From positions 1-20,207 of the forward strand of contig NZ_CAMKXG010000026.1 in assembly GCF_946477055.1 (NCBI RefSeq): a stretch of DNA of 20,207 nt. Direction: 5' to 3'. Below, one piece after another: positions 1-7,242 of the stretch. The notes beneath the pieces were generated by a model that worked only from the letters and a program-made list of their open reading frames with translations, ran no database searches and was not told the origin of the DNA. This DNA is from Lonsdalea britannica. Lineage in GTDB: Bacteria; Pseudomonadota; Gammaproteobacteria; Enterobacterales; Enterobacteriaceae. The stretch's first letter is position 1, and each line of letters opens with the position of its first letter. Position numbers and translations under genes: made by a program.

Positions 1-622
1 GCTTCTGCGTGTTGCGCTGTTTCATCACCTGCGGAAAATGGCCGCTGTACCACAGCGCGTGGCGGATGTACTCGCAGAGCTGTTTCTTGTTGCTGAGATC
101 CATCTGCAGCGTGGAGCCCTGTGTCAGCCGTTCGGTCAGCCACTGCGGATCGCTGAGTGCGCCGATGTATTGCTGGAGCACCTCATGCGAGATCACGACG
201 CCGAGAATGGAAAAGTCGTCCGGCGTCGACAGCTCGAACTCTTTCCCGCCGGGGCTGACGGCAATGCCGTACTTGTCCAGCGGCTGCGCGTTGATAAATC
301 CCATGTTCTCCTGCGTGGAGGGAATACCGAACCACACCGAGCCCGCCCAGGTCATGCAGGATTGCCGTAAAGCAAGGTTGGTGTATTCGTGACAGAGCTG
401 CATGCCGTCCAACAGCAGTTCCTGTAGCTCGCCGCGAAAATGACCGGGGGAGACCTGATCGTAGAGCTGCTGCCAGGCGGTGATAGTGCGGGACTGGGCG
501 TAAACGTCCTGCGTGTAACGCTGGTGCATCGGGTGAGTTTGATTCAGTAACGCCTGAACGGCTTCAGGAGGTGTCGGCTGGCTGTCGAGCTGATGCGGAT
601 GAAGGTGATGACCTGTTTTCAT
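1..622 (-). CDS. eutR: EutR-like AraC-family transcriptional regulator (partial, C-terminus off the left edge)
   Basis: Reading leftward from an ATG at 622-620, 207 codons are open to the window edge. The start follows a strong GGAGGA ribosome binding site 7 bases away. The protein begins MKTGHHLHPHQLD and contains segments such as ITAWQQLYDQ, LALRQSC, WFGIPS, GGKEFELSTPDDFSILGVVIS, which closely match what I recall of enterobacterial EutR, the activator of ethanolamine use that responds to ethanolamine plus adenosylcobalamin. Only the ligand-binding N-terminal part is visible. The two AraC-type helix-turn-helix motifs expected near the C-terminus (EutR is about 350 aa) would lie beyond the edge, so DNA binding cannot be checked. 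It follows the eutE-like gene by 108 bases on the same strand, which supports an ethanolamine or acetaldehyde role. Family assignment is firm; the effector is inferred. Confidence 0.85.
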   Translation of the reverse strand, partial: MKTGHHLHPHQLDSQPTPPEAVQALLNQTHPMHQRYTQDVYAQSRTITAWQQLYDQVSPGHFRGELQELLLDGMQLCHEYTNLALRQSCMTWAGSVWFGIPSTQENMGFINAQPLDKYGIAVSPGGKEFELSTPDDFSILGVVISHEVLQQYIGALSDPQWLTERLTQGSTLQMDLSNKKQLCEYIRHALWYSGHFPQVMKQRNTQK

Positions 623-647
623 CTGTCGTATCCTCCGGTAAAACCTC

Positions 648-665
648 TGCGCCGCGCAGGGCGCA
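648..665. repeat. Small GC-rich inverted repeat in front of eutR
   Basis: TGCGCC and GGCGCA pair perfectly around a 6-base loop. The hairpin sits about 15 bases before the eutR ribosome binding site on the minus strand. It could form a small mRNA stem in the intergenic region; no function can be assigned. Confidence 0.35.
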
Positions 666-682
666 ATGATCCGATGGGCAAG

Positions 683-715
683 CGTCCCTGCCGGTAGATG
701 CCAGCGGCAGGGACG
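683..715. repeat. Perfect 11-bp inverted repeat between eutE and eutR (possible terminator or processing hairpin)
   Basis: CGTCCCTGCCG at 683-693 and CGGCAGGGACG at 705-715 are exact reverse complements with an 11-base loop. The stem begins 16 bases after the eutE stop codon. A strong GC-rich stem just after a stop codon suggests a terminator or mRNA-stabilising structure. On the minus strand it is followed by CTTGCCC and not by a T-run, so a classical rho-independent terminator is not supported. Confidence 0.6.
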
Positions 716-730
716 TTCAGCATACGAAAA

Positions 731-2110
731 CTAGACGATGCGGAACATATCCACCATCACACAACGACGTATCCGTACAAAAGTATGAGCCGACGTCACC
801 CCTTCGCCGGTCGGCGTGGAAATGGTCATGGACGTACAGCCCTCGCCGCCGAATCCCAGCCCGGCGATACAGGGGCCGTTCTTCACGAAAATGCTGGTGT
901 TGATGCGATTGGCCATCTTGTGCAGGTGGGTGATGTCGGTCGAGTGCATCGCCGCCGTGTGGCGACATCCTCCCTCCAGCCGCACCGCCAGTTCGATGGC
1001 GTCGTTCACGTTAGCCACACGCACGATGGGCAGCACCGGCATCATCATCTCCGTCACGGCGAAGGGGTGATCCGCCGGGGTTTCCGCCAGCAGCAGCCGT
1101 GTGCTATCGCCAACGTCCAGACCGATTGCCGCGGCGATCTTCGCGGCATCGCGTCCCACCCAGTCGCGGCTGGGGCGGCCTTTGCCGTTGTCGTCGATAT
1201 CGGTCAACAGCAGAGGCAGCAACCGTTCAACCTGCTCGTTAGTCAGCAACACCGCATGATGCCGCTGCATGTCGGCCAGCAACGCATCGGCCACGCTCTC
1301 GACCACAATCGCCACTTTCTCATCGACGCAGATAATATTGTTGTCGAAGGAGGCGCCGCGCACGATATCGCGGGCGGCACGGACAATGTCTGCGGTTTCA
1401 TCCACCACGACGGGCGGGTTGCCTGCGCCCGCCGCGATCAGGCGTTTGTCCGTATGCTTGCGGGCGGCCTCCACCACCGCTTCGCCGCCGGTCACCACCA
1501 GCAGGCTGATGCCCGGATGGCAAAACAGGCGCTGAGCGGTTTCGATATTCGGGTCTTCGACGGTAACCAGCAGATTCTCTGGCCCGCCTGCGGTGACTAT
1601 CGCTCTGTTCAGCAGGCTGATGGTGTGCAAAGAGACGTTCTTCGCCGAGGGATGGGGCGCAAACACGATGCTATTGCCTGCGGCGATCATGCTGATGGCG
1701 TTATTGATCACGGTCGCGGCCGGATTGGTTGAGGGGGTGACCGAGGCCACCACGCCCCAGGGCGCGTTTTCGATCAGCGTCATCCCGTTGTCGCCGGTGA
1801 TCACCTGAGCCGCCAGACTTTCTGTCCCCGGCGTGCTGCGCGCCTGGGAAACGTTTTTGGCATATTTGTCCGTGACGCGTCCCATCCCCGTTTCGGCCAC
1901 GGCCATTTCCGCCAGCACCTGCGCGTAGCGCTCGCCAGCGTCGCGGATCGCCGCGATCACTCTTTGCCGCAACACCACGTTATCCAGCTGTTTCTGCGCC
2001 TGCGCCGCCGCATCCACCGCCTCATCCAATGAGGCAAAAACACCGTATTGCATATCGAATTTAGGCGCCGGGCATACCGGAGCATCAGGCTCGAATATTG
2101 ACTGTTCCAT
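731..2110 (-). CDS. eutE: EutE/PduP-type CoA-acylating aldehyde dehydrogenase
   Basis: 459 aa, counted from an ATG at 2110 that has GGAGG seven bases upstream; a longer in-frame extension to 2278 lacks such a site. The enzyme would oxidise acetaldehyde (or another short aldehyde) with NAD and CoA to the acyl-CoA in the cytoplasm. Sequence blocks such as GVFASLDEA, ETGMGRV, NAPWGVVASVTPSTNPA, GPENLLVTV and the end RRCVMVDMFRIV match EutE closely. The catalytic cysteine is C261 in the block FDNNIICVDEK. Enteric EutE starts with an amphipathic helix that targets it to the ethanolamine microcompartment. Here the residues before GVFASL are about eight shorter and read MEQSIFEPDAPVCPAPKF, proline-rich and not helix-like. 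The enzyme is therefore probably free in the cytosol, as in shortened ethanolamine pathways. It precedes the eutR-like gene; a 459-bp gap separates it from the upstream PTS operon, so it probably has its own promoter. A role with the aldolase cluster is possible but unproven. Confidence 0.92.
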   Translation of the reverse strand: MEQSIFEPDAPVCPAPKFDMQYGVFASLDEAVDAAAQAQKQLDNVVLRQRVIAAIRDAGERYAQVLAEMAVAETGMGRVTDKYAKNVSQARSTPGTESLAAQVITGDNGMTLIENAPWGVVASVTPSTNPAATVINNAISMIAAGNSIVFAPHPSAKNVSLHTISLLNRAIVTAGGPENLLVTVEDPNIETAQRLFCHPGISLLVVTGGEAVVEAARKHTDKRLIAAGAGNPPVVVDETADIVRAARDIVRGASFDNNIICVDEKVAIVVESVADALLADMQRHHAVLLTNEQVERLLPLLLTDIDDNGKGRPSRDWVGRDAAKIAAAIGLDVGDSTRLLLAETPADHPFAVTEMMMPVLPIVRVANVNDAIELAVRLEGGCRHTAAMHSTDITHLHKMANRINTSIFVKNGPCIAGLGFGGEGCTSMTISTPTGEGVTSAHTFVRIRRCVMVDMFRIV

Positions 2111-2211
2111 ACGTGAATCCTCCAGGATAAGTTCAGACCCCATCCGCGTGTTGATAGTCATCGAAACGCGGGATAGCTTTCCCTGCGAGCGGCCTATTGC
2201 CGGTCCGCACG

Positions 2212-2242
2212 GCGGACAGATTAATCGCGTGAATCTGTCCGC
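2212..2242. repeat. Perfect 11-bp inverted repeat upstream of eutE
   Basis: GCGGACAGATT at 2212-2222 and AATCTGTCCGC at 2232-2242 are exact reverse complements with a 9-base loop. It lies 102-132 bases before the eutE start. It could be a hairpin in the eutE leader or a dimeric regulator site. Read on the plus strand it is followed by GTTTT, a weak terminator-like tail, but no plus-strand gene ends nearby. Confidence 0.6.
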
Positions 2243-2267
2243 GTTTTGGCGCGGCTGTCGCTCGTGG

Positions 2268-2297
2268 GCTATAGGCATGTTGCGGCGCTTCAGTGAA
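2268..2297 (-). promoter_or_regulatory. Possible eutE promoter
   Basis: On the minus strand TTCACT (2297-2292) and TATAGC (2273-2268) are separated by 18 bases and each matches the sigma-70 consensus at 4 of 6 positions. The -35 element falls inside the palindrome AGTGAATGTCACT. If real, the leader would be about 150 bases and would contain the 11-bp hairpin. Evidence is weak. Confidence 0.22.
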
Positions 2298-2569
2298 TGT
2301 CACTATCAAAAATCGGCAAACTTCCCTTAAGTTTGAAGCGCGTCATAAATTAGCGTTTTGGTTTAGAACTTCTCGCATAGTGTGCGGAGAGACTGGAAAA
2401 ATCGGGGGGGATATCCATGGTGGGTCATCGACGTGATGCGCCTGGAGGGTATGCTTTGATTGCTATCAAACGCTTCATCGCTACGTCTGGCGCTATCTGT
2501 TAACCCATCACCCATGCTCTTTTTCGAGCAATGCAGGGGGGCTGTCGTGTTCTAAAAAGCTCGGTTCTG

Positions 2570-3277
2570 TCATCGATGGTATCTGTCGTTCTCCGTCTGG
2601 CTTTGCTCGAAATGGCGTATTTCGGCAATAAGTTGCGGCAAGCGGTCGATCACCACATTGGCGCCAGCGTCGAACAGCCGCGTTCGATGATCCGGTGTGG
2701 TATGCGCGCCGCCGGTAAAGCCCACCACAAACATCCCCGCGCGTTTCGCCGCCGTTACGCCATGAACGGAGTCCTCGATAACGAGCGTATTTTCTGGCGC
2801 AGCGTTCATCACCTGAGCCGCATGCAGAAAAATATCCGGACGGGGTTTCCCGCGTCCCGGGCCCAGATCGACCGCGGAGAAAATGTACGGCGTGAAAAGC
2901 GGCTTCAGACCTACCTTCGTCAGCATAAAGTCCAGCTGTTCCGTGCTTGAATTGGAGCAGATACAGCGGGGAAGGGCTAGCTGGGACAAAGTCTCTCGCA
3001 CGCCGGCAATACTGACCAGCCTGTCGGCGAAGGCGTTCATCAGTAATGGGTGGAACGCCTGACGAAGATGGGGCGCGATCGTGACGCCTTTATCTGTTCG
3101 GATCTGATCGATCAGTTCATCCCAGGCCAGCCCGCTGTAGCGATGCGTGAACTCATCAAGCCCAATATTCACCCCCTGATCATTCAGTAACGAGACCGTC
3201 AGTTCGATACCGATAATCTCCGAGTCGACGAGGACGCCGTCACAGTCGAAAATAATCAATGACACGCTGTCTTTCAT
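2570..3277 (-). CDS. HAD-superfamily sugar-phosphate phosphatase (beta-phosphoglucomutase/YieH-like)
   Basis: 235 aa from ATG at 3277; GGGAG lies 8 bases upstream. A TTG five codons earlier is in frame but overlaps that ribosome binding site, so the ATG is preferred. It would hydrolyse, or possibly mutate, a small phosphate ester in the cytoplasm. HAD motif I is FDCDGVLVDSE with nucleophile D11 and acid/base D13; motif II is CSNSS around residues 108-111; the motif III lysine is K144 in GKPRPD; motif IV is VIEDS with E168 and D169. The helical cap between residues 20 and 90 is the C1 type seen in YieH, YcjU and related phosphatases. It is the last gene of the predicted PTS operon, 64 bases after the aldolase. 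The substrate is unknown; a product or dead-end phosphate of the pathway is a reasonable guess. Confidence 0.85.
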   Translation of the reverse strand: MKDSVSLIIFDCDGVLVDSEIIGIELTVSLLNDQGVNIGLDEFTHRYSGLAWDELIDQIRTDKGVTIAPHLRQAFHPLLMNAFADRLVSIAGVRETLSQLALPRCICSNSSTEQLDFMLTKVGLKPLFTPYIFSAVDLGPGRGKPRPDIFLHAAQVMNAAPENTLVIEDSVHGVTAAKRAGMFVVGFTGGAHTTPDHRTRLFDAGANVVIDRLPQLIAEIRHFEQSQTENDRYHR

Positions 3278-3341
3278 GATTTCTTCTCCCAAAAGCGGCC
3301 GAACGCCGTCATCGACGTCGGCCAGCGGTAAAAACCTGCAA

Positions 3342-4253
3342 TCAGGCGCTAATGCGTTGTGGCCGATATTTCACCAGCAGCCGCTGGATGTCCCGCAAAC
3401 GGGGAACGGCGATGGCCGTCAATTTTTCGCGAGTGACGCTGCGGTCGAGAGAGATACAGTCTTTCCAGAGTGAACGGCCCGCGATCACGCCGGACGCGCC
3501 GTTGCGCAGCGCAACGTCGACCTGTTGAAGGAATGTTTCGTGGTCGACGCCCGCGGACAAGACGGCCCACGGAACGTCTCCGCAGATCTCTGTGACGGCG
3601 GCGCACGCTTCTTCTGTCCCCGGATAGGGGATTTTCAGCACCTTGGAACCACACTCAATACAGACGCGACAGCCTTCCTGAATCAGCTCAGGAATTTTGC
3701 GCTGATACGCTTCCTTGCTTTCGTTTTCCAGCGGGTAGGTGAGGAACTCGACGACCAGAAACAGGTCTTCATGGGCGAAATCGGCGATGACGCGGCGGAG
3801 TGTCGCCAGATTGGCCGTATTGGCCTCCGGCGTGTCCATGCGCAGATAGATCATGATTTTTCCGCCGGTCGCACCCAGCTCGCGGACTTTGCGGGCAGTG
3901 ATGCCGTCCACCATGGTTGAAATGCGGTAGCCTTCCGGCGAGGTCTCCCAGCCGGAGGCATCGAGGCCGATCAGCAGGCCCGTATTGCGTGGCACGACGC
4001 CTTCATCAATGATGCCGGGAACGGCGCAGAGCGGATCGACCAGCACGCAGCCCGCCTCCGAGGCCAGATATTGCGTAATGTCGTATTTGGTTTTCCCCAG
4101 CGTCTCATTGCTGATGTTCGCCTGTTCCTCCGGCGTGTCGGCTAATAGCGTTCTCATTCCGCCGCGTTGATCGCAGGCCACCACCATCATGGCGCCAGTG
4201 TTATCGCAAATCATTTGGTAACCACGACGTTCTGCTGTTGTCATTTTGTTCAT
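3342..4253 (-). CDS. LacD-like class I aldolase (DeoC/LacD family)
   Basis: 303 aa from ATG at 4253, with GAGGAA upstream; a second ATG at codon 4 is possible. The fold is a TIM barrel forming a Schiff base with a ketose phosphate. Family marks are VACDQRGGM near the N-terminus (D28), the probable Schiff-base lysine K207 in VLKIPYPG (compare VLKVEVP in tagatose-bisphosphate aldolase LacD), LSAGVDHETF at 232-241 and the phosphate-binding block GVIAGRSLW at 255-263. The length fits LacD and the sulfofructose-phosphate aldolase YihT. The likely reaction is cleavage of a ketose (bis)phosphate to dihydroxyacetone phosphate and an aldehyde, fed by the PfkA-like kinase of the same operon. It starts three bases after the P-loop kinase stop, so translation is probably coupled. 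Exact sugar unknown: tagatose 1,6-bisphosphate is the nearest known precedent. Confidence 0.85.
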   Translation of the reverse strand: MNKMTTAERRGYQMICDNTGAMMVVACDQRGGMRTLLADTPEEQANISNETLGKTKYDITQYLASEAGCVLVDPLCAVPGIIDEGVVPRNTGLLIGLDASGWETSPEGYRISTMVDGITARKVRELGATGGKIMIYLRMDTPEANTANLATLRRVIADFAHEDLFLVVEFLTYPLENESKEAYQRKIPELIQEGCRVCIECGSKVLKIPYPGTEEACAAVTEICGDVPWAVLSAGVDHETFLQQVDVALRNGASGVIAGRSLWKDCISLDRSVTREKLTAIAVPRLRDIQRLLVKYRPQRISA

Positions 4254-4256
4254 GGA

Positions 4257-4826
4257 TTAATTCCTCGTAGGAGATAAGGAGTAGGGTTCAGGATGTTTAA
4301 GGCGCTCACCGACCCAGGAAATAAGACGTTCCGTCTCGATGTCTTTATCCTGATCCACGGTGAAGACCGGGCCGAACGCCATGGGCTGCGCCTTTTCGGC
4401 TAATGCGATTAATTCGGGGATATATTCTTCGCCGGGGTGTCCTTTTACGCGGCAGTGACAGCGCTCCGAATAACGGGCCGCCACTCGTGCGGGGGAAATC
4501 TGATTCCATATTTCCATGACGGATTCGCAGCCGCACAAAGAGAGGTATTCGGCTAAAACGGATTTATCCCGAAATCCAAACCAGGCATCTAAAATAAATA
4601 CCGTCTTCGATGGCGAACCTTTTACGATATTGAACATCGCCGCATAAGCGGAATAGCCCAGTTGGCGATTCAATGGCCTGTCAATCCTGTCGGCGAACTG
4701 CACCATAAAGGGTTCTTTAATTTCATCGATGCTTAAAACCGGTAAATTGAAAAAAGCGGCAATCTGGTTGGCGATATAACTTTTTCCTGATGCCGGTATG
4801 CCATTAACCAAAATCAGTGTTTTCAT
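4257..4826 (-). CDS. Small P-loop kinase (AAA_33-like)
   Basis: 189 aa from ATG at 4826. The start overlaps the EIIA stop as ATGA, so the two are translationally coupled. A Walker A motif GIPASGKS spans residues 9-16 directly after a beta strand (TLILVN), as in small-molecule kinases and shikimate- or gluconate-kinase-like proteins. Further marks are DEIKEPF (about 34-40), ILDAWFGF (about 78-85) and a basic LID-like stretch with ERCHCRVKGHPGEEYIPEL. I recognise the general family of stand-alone ATP-dependent kinases but not a characterised member. Its place inside a sugar PTS operon suggests it phosphorylates an intermediate or product, for example an unphosphorylated aldehyde. That is inference. 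An ATPase with a regulatory role cannot be excluded. Confidence 0.7.
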   Translation of the reverse strand: MKTLILVNGIPASGKSYIANQIAAFFNLPVLSIDEIKEPFMVQFADRIDRPLNRQLGYSAYAAMFNIVKGSPSKTVFILDAWFGFRDKSVLAEYLSLCGCESVMEIWNQISPARVAARYSERCHCRVKGHPGEEYIPELIALAEKAQPMAFGPVFTVDQDKDIETERLISWVGERLKHPEPYSLSPTRN

Positions 4827-5260
4827 AGTAATCCAAGTATTTCATCGACGGTGGTGGCGTGTCTGATGCGGCTTAACGTGTCCTCATGATCCAAAAGGCC
4901 GACAATAGAGGCGATGCCTTCCGTAATATGCGAGTCCCCATTAACACCGCCAAACATCACGATAATATCGACCGGTTCGCTGCCGTTAATTGATATGGGC
5001 GTCGCGAGCGTCACCATACTAAAACAGTCTTTAATAACGCCACATTCTGGTCTGGCATGTGGAATGGCGATGCCTTCATCAAAAACATAATAGGCACCAT
5101 ATTCCAGCGTATTATCGATAACCGCTTTAGGATATTCAGCGGTGACAAAGCCATCTTTAATTAATGGCTTTGCCGCTTTATCAATAATGTCTTGCCAGGC
5201 GTCAACGTTGACGCCGACCTGAATATACGGATTTTGAGCAAGAAATGATTTAATCGTCAT
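4823..5260 (-). CDS. PTS EIIA component, ascorbate/mannitol-fructose type (UlaC-like)
   Basis: 145 aa from ATG at 5260, with GAGG five bases upstream. It is a cytoplasmic phosphocarrier that accepts phosphate from HPr on a histidine and passes it to EIIB. The active site is H68 in the block GIAIPHARPE, the characteristic EIIA signature of the mannitol/fructose superfamily; a following FGGVNGDSH and LLDHEDTL region is also typical. Length matches the stand-alone UlaC type. It starts six bases after the 92-aa protein and overlaps the P-loop kinase by four bases. EIIA being separated from EIIB and EIIC by a small unknown gene is slightly unusual. Confidence 0.92.
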   Translation of the reverse strand: MTIKSFLAQNPYIQVGVNVDAWQDIIDKAAKPLIKDGFVTAEYPKAVIDNTLEYGAYYVFDEGIAIPHARPECGVIKDCFSMVTLATPISINGSEPVDIIVMFGGVNGDSHITEGIASIVGLLDHEDTLSRIRHATTVDEILGLL

Positions 5261-5266
5261 GTTGCC

Positions 5267-5545
5267 TCATATATTTTTGCGGATCGTATTTCTTAACTCA
5301 TCCATTCTCATAAAAATATCGTCAACCCGATGTCGATATGGCTTATAGGCTGAGAAGATTTTTACCGCCTGGGTATATTTCACCATCAGCTGTTTCTGTA
5401 TTCCGGTATCTGCGGGGTTGTTCTGTAGTCCGGACTCCAGCTGGGTGATTTCCGCCTGCAAACTTTCCGCTTCTTCGCTGTTTTCATTTACCGGTCTCTC
5501 CGGCGTCTTTTCTGAATGAAAGAGATGTTTTAATTTCGCGAACAT
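5267..5545 (-). CDS. Unrecognised 92-aa charged, probably helical protein in the PTS operon
   Basis: 92 aa from ATG at 5545, preceded by a strong GAGGAGG site. I do not recognise the family. It begins MFAKLKHLFHSEK, then a Glu-rich stretch (about residues 16-40, ENSEEAESLQAEITQLESGL) that could form a coiled coil, then a helical C-terminal half with several Tyr, Arg and Lys residues (YKPYRHRVDDIFMRMDELR). There is no signal peptide, no membrane segment and no cysteine, so it should be cytoplasmic. The start MFAKLKHLF could act as a short amphipathic membrane anchor. It sits between EIIC and EIIA with gaps of 45 and 6 bases, in frame with the operon and with a good ribosome binding site, so it is very likely a real gene. 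A role as an accessory or regulatory subunit of the transporter is a guess. Confidence 0.7.
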   Translation of the reverse strand: MFAKLKHLFHSEKTPERPVNENSEEAESLQAEITQLESGLQNNPADTGIQKQLMVKYTQAVKIFSAYKPYRHRVDDIFMRMDELRNTIRKNI

Positions 5546-5590
5546 AATTCCTCCTCACATCGTGATGGGATAACCCGCGTAGTCGACCGC

Positions 5591-6928
5591 TTATTTGCCC
5601 AGTTTTCGGTTCGCCAGCCAGACGATAATAATGACGAAGGCGATGAAGCCGATGACGAACGGCCAGTCATGCTGGAAGGCATGGCCGAGCACCAGACCGG
5701 TGCTGATGACGTCTGAATCGCTGAACGTCACGCCTTTGAAGCCGAAGGTTTCAAGCAGCGGCACCAATATCGCCGGTAGAAAGGTAATGAACAGGCCGTG
5801 AACCACGCCGCCAATAATCGCGCCTTTCCTGCCGCCCATGGCGTTGCCGAAGACCCCGGCGGCACCGCCTGCGAAGAAGTTGGTCAGCAGACCCGGCAGG
5901 ATCATGGCGAGTCCGAACAGCGGGAAGACCAGCATCCCGATAATTGACCCGACGGTGGTGGCCAGGAAGCCGACGATGACGGCATTGGGGGCATAGGGGA
6001 ACAGCACCGGGCAGTCGAGCGCGGGTTTGGCGTTAGGCACCAACCGCATGGCGATGCCGCGGAAGGCGGGCACCAGCTCATTCAGCAGCAGGCGTACGCC
6101 GCTGTAGAGGACGAAAACCCCGGCCACGAACTGCATGGACTGCATAAACGCGTACATGATGTAGTTGGTCTCGCCCGCGAACTGCGCGATGTAGGTCGAC
6201 CCGGCAAAGACGGCCGGAATGAGGTACATCGGCACCATGATGACGGCCATCGACAGATAGGTGTCTTGCAGGAACTTGAAGTTATCGGGCAGCTCCAGAT
6301 CTTCGGTGGAGCGCGAGTTTTTACCGATGGCTCGCGCCACCGCGGCCTGAACGAGATAGCCGATGGTGCAGAAGTGGCCAAGTGCGACGTCGTCCGAGTC
6401 CGTAATCTTGCGGACGATGGGCTGGGCGATAGCGGGCATCAGCACGGCCATGATGCCGCCGAAAATCCCGCCGGTCAGAATCAACGTTGCGCCCGTCAGC
6501 CCCGCCTTGTAACCGATGACGGTGCCGATCGTCGCCATCCAGAGCAACGCCTGCCCGGTGAGGAAGATGTATTTGAACGGCGTGATCCGCGCAATGAGGA
6601 TGTTGACGGCGAAAATCACCAGCAGCGTTAGCGCGACTTCGGAACCCAGCTCACGGTTAGCGACGCCAGCAATGGCCGCCACATCCGTGATATAGCCCTG
6701 CATGCCGAATCCGTGGGTAAAAATATCGTTGAGGAATGTCAGAGCGGCCACAATAATATTGATACCCGCCATCATGATCAGAAACCCCAGCAAGGTTTTA
6801 AATGTACCCTCTACGGTTTTACCGACGGATTTTTTTTGCAGAATAAGACCGATCATCGCGATTAACGCAATTAATATCGAAGCCTGGCCTAGAAAATCAG
6901 TCACAATAAAATGAATAATAGCGTCCAC
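5591..6928 (-). CDS. PTS EIIC permease, UlaA (ascorbate/SgaT) family
   Basis: 445 aa. The start codon is GTG at 6928, with GAGGTGA upstream and no better ATG nearby. It is an inner-membrane sugar transporter that couples uptake to phosphorylation by EIIB. Around ten or more hydrophobic segments are visible throughout. Family resemblance to UlaA includes the first part FLGQASILIALIAMIGLIL with QKKS, the KTLLGFLIMMAGINI segment, LTGQALLW, the stretch GHFCTIGYLVQA, LELPDNFKFL, and NAVIVGFLATTVGSIIGM. It lacks a fused EIIB or EIIA domain; both are separate genes here. The substrate cannot be read from the sequence: UlaA members move L-ascorbate, but the linked kinase and aldolase are not those of ascorbate use (no UlaG, UlaD, UlaE or UlaF seen). 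An A8 run lies within codons 31-33. Confidence 0.92.
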   Translation of the reverse strand: MDAIIHFIVTDFLGQASILIALIAMIGLILQKKSVGKTVEGTFKTLLGFLIMMAGINIIVAALTFLNDIFTHGFGMQGYITDVAAIAGVANRELGSEVALTLLVIFAVNILIARITPFKYIFLTGQALLWMATIGTVIGYKAGLTGATLILTGGIFGGIMAVLMPAIAQPIVRKITDSDDVALGHFCTIGYLVQAAVARAIGKNSRSTEDLELPDNFKFLQDTYLSMAVIMVPMYLIPAVFAGSTYIAQFAGETNYIMYAFMQSMQFVAGVFVLYSGVRLLLNELVPAFRGIAMRLVPNAKPALDCPVLFPYAPNAVIVGFLATTVGSIIGMLVFPLFGLAMILPGLLTNFFAGGAAGVFGNAMGGRKGAIIGGVVHGLFITFLPAILVPLLETFGFKGVTFSDSDVISTGLVLGHAFQHDWPFVIGFIAFVIIIVWLANRKLGK

Positions 6929-6942
6929 AGGTCACCTCATTA

Positions 6943-7233
6943 TTAGATAGATTTCAGATATGCGAGGATTTTTTCTTCAATTTCTTTTTTGTCGGTGAGT
7001 TTGTTTAATATGATGACTTTCTTCTTATCCTCTTCGCTGGCGTCTGAAGTTAAAATGTCCGCAAACATTTTTTGGGTAAGAATAATGTCGTATTTGTAGG
7101 ATGATGCTTCCGATACCGTGGTGTGATCGATATTCGCATCAATGGCGAGTTTTTGTAATACGGACTTGGCGCTCATTTCAATAGCGAAACTGGAACCGAG
7201 ACCGCAGCCACATACGCAGAGTACATTCAGCAT
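6943..7233 (-). CDS. PTS EIIB component (UlaB-like)
   Basis: 96 aa from ATG at 7233, with GAGGT seven bases upstream. It receives phosphate from EIIA on a cysteine and donates it to the sugar carried by EIIC. The N-terminal P-loop MLNVLCVCGCGLGSS contains the phosphocysteine C8, matching the UlaB VCGSGLGSS motif; C6 and C10 flank it and are extra. The rest is a small alpha/beta domain with a lysine-rich C-terminus. It follows the PfkA-like gene by nine bases and precedes EIIC by fourteen. The sequence is AT-richer than EIIC. Confidence 0.92.
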   Translation of the reverse strand: MLNVLCVCGCGLGSSFAIEMSAKSVLQKLAIDANIDHTTVSEASSYKYDIILTQKMFADILTSDASEEDKKKVIILNKLTDKKEIEEKILAYLKSI

Positions 7234-7242
7234 AATATTACC

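Larger units (their letters stand above)
2111..2569. other. 459-bp non-coding gap between the HAD phosphatase and eutE
   Basis: No convincing gene on either strand. The region holds several symmetric elements: an 11-bp perfect inverted repeat (2212-2242), AGTGAATGTCACT (2292-2304), a 7-bp inverted repeat CAAACTT/AAGTTTG (2317-2335), a G7 run (2404-2410), and TTTGAT/ATCAAA around four bases (2455-2470). The middle (about 2300-2400) is AT-richer than its surroundings. This density of symmetry and the position upstream of eutE suggest a promoter and leader region for eutE. No rho-independent terminator with a T-run was found after the phosphatase. Confidence 0.6.

Noticed and set aside
9..392. 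Plus-strand open frames at the left edge
   Set aside because: They are antisense to the EutR-like gene, which has a good start and strong family match.
698..1732. 344-codon open frame on the plus strand
   Set aside because: It lies antisense to the well-supported eutE gene, is His/Gln/Arg-rich with no family likeness, and is explained by codon bias of a GC-rich gene.
2111..2278. Upstream extension of eutE to 2278
   Set aside because: The extension has no family likeness and crosses the inverted repeat, while the ATG at 2110 has a strong ribosome binding site.
2514..2530. TGCTC/GAGCA hairpin after the HAD gene as a terminator
   Set aside because: Only five base pairs and no T-run after the stem on the minus strand.
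3278..3292. TTG start adding five residues to the HAD phosphatase
   Set aside because: It overlaps the ribosome binding site of the ATG at 3277, and HAD motif I begins at the normal distance from that ATG.
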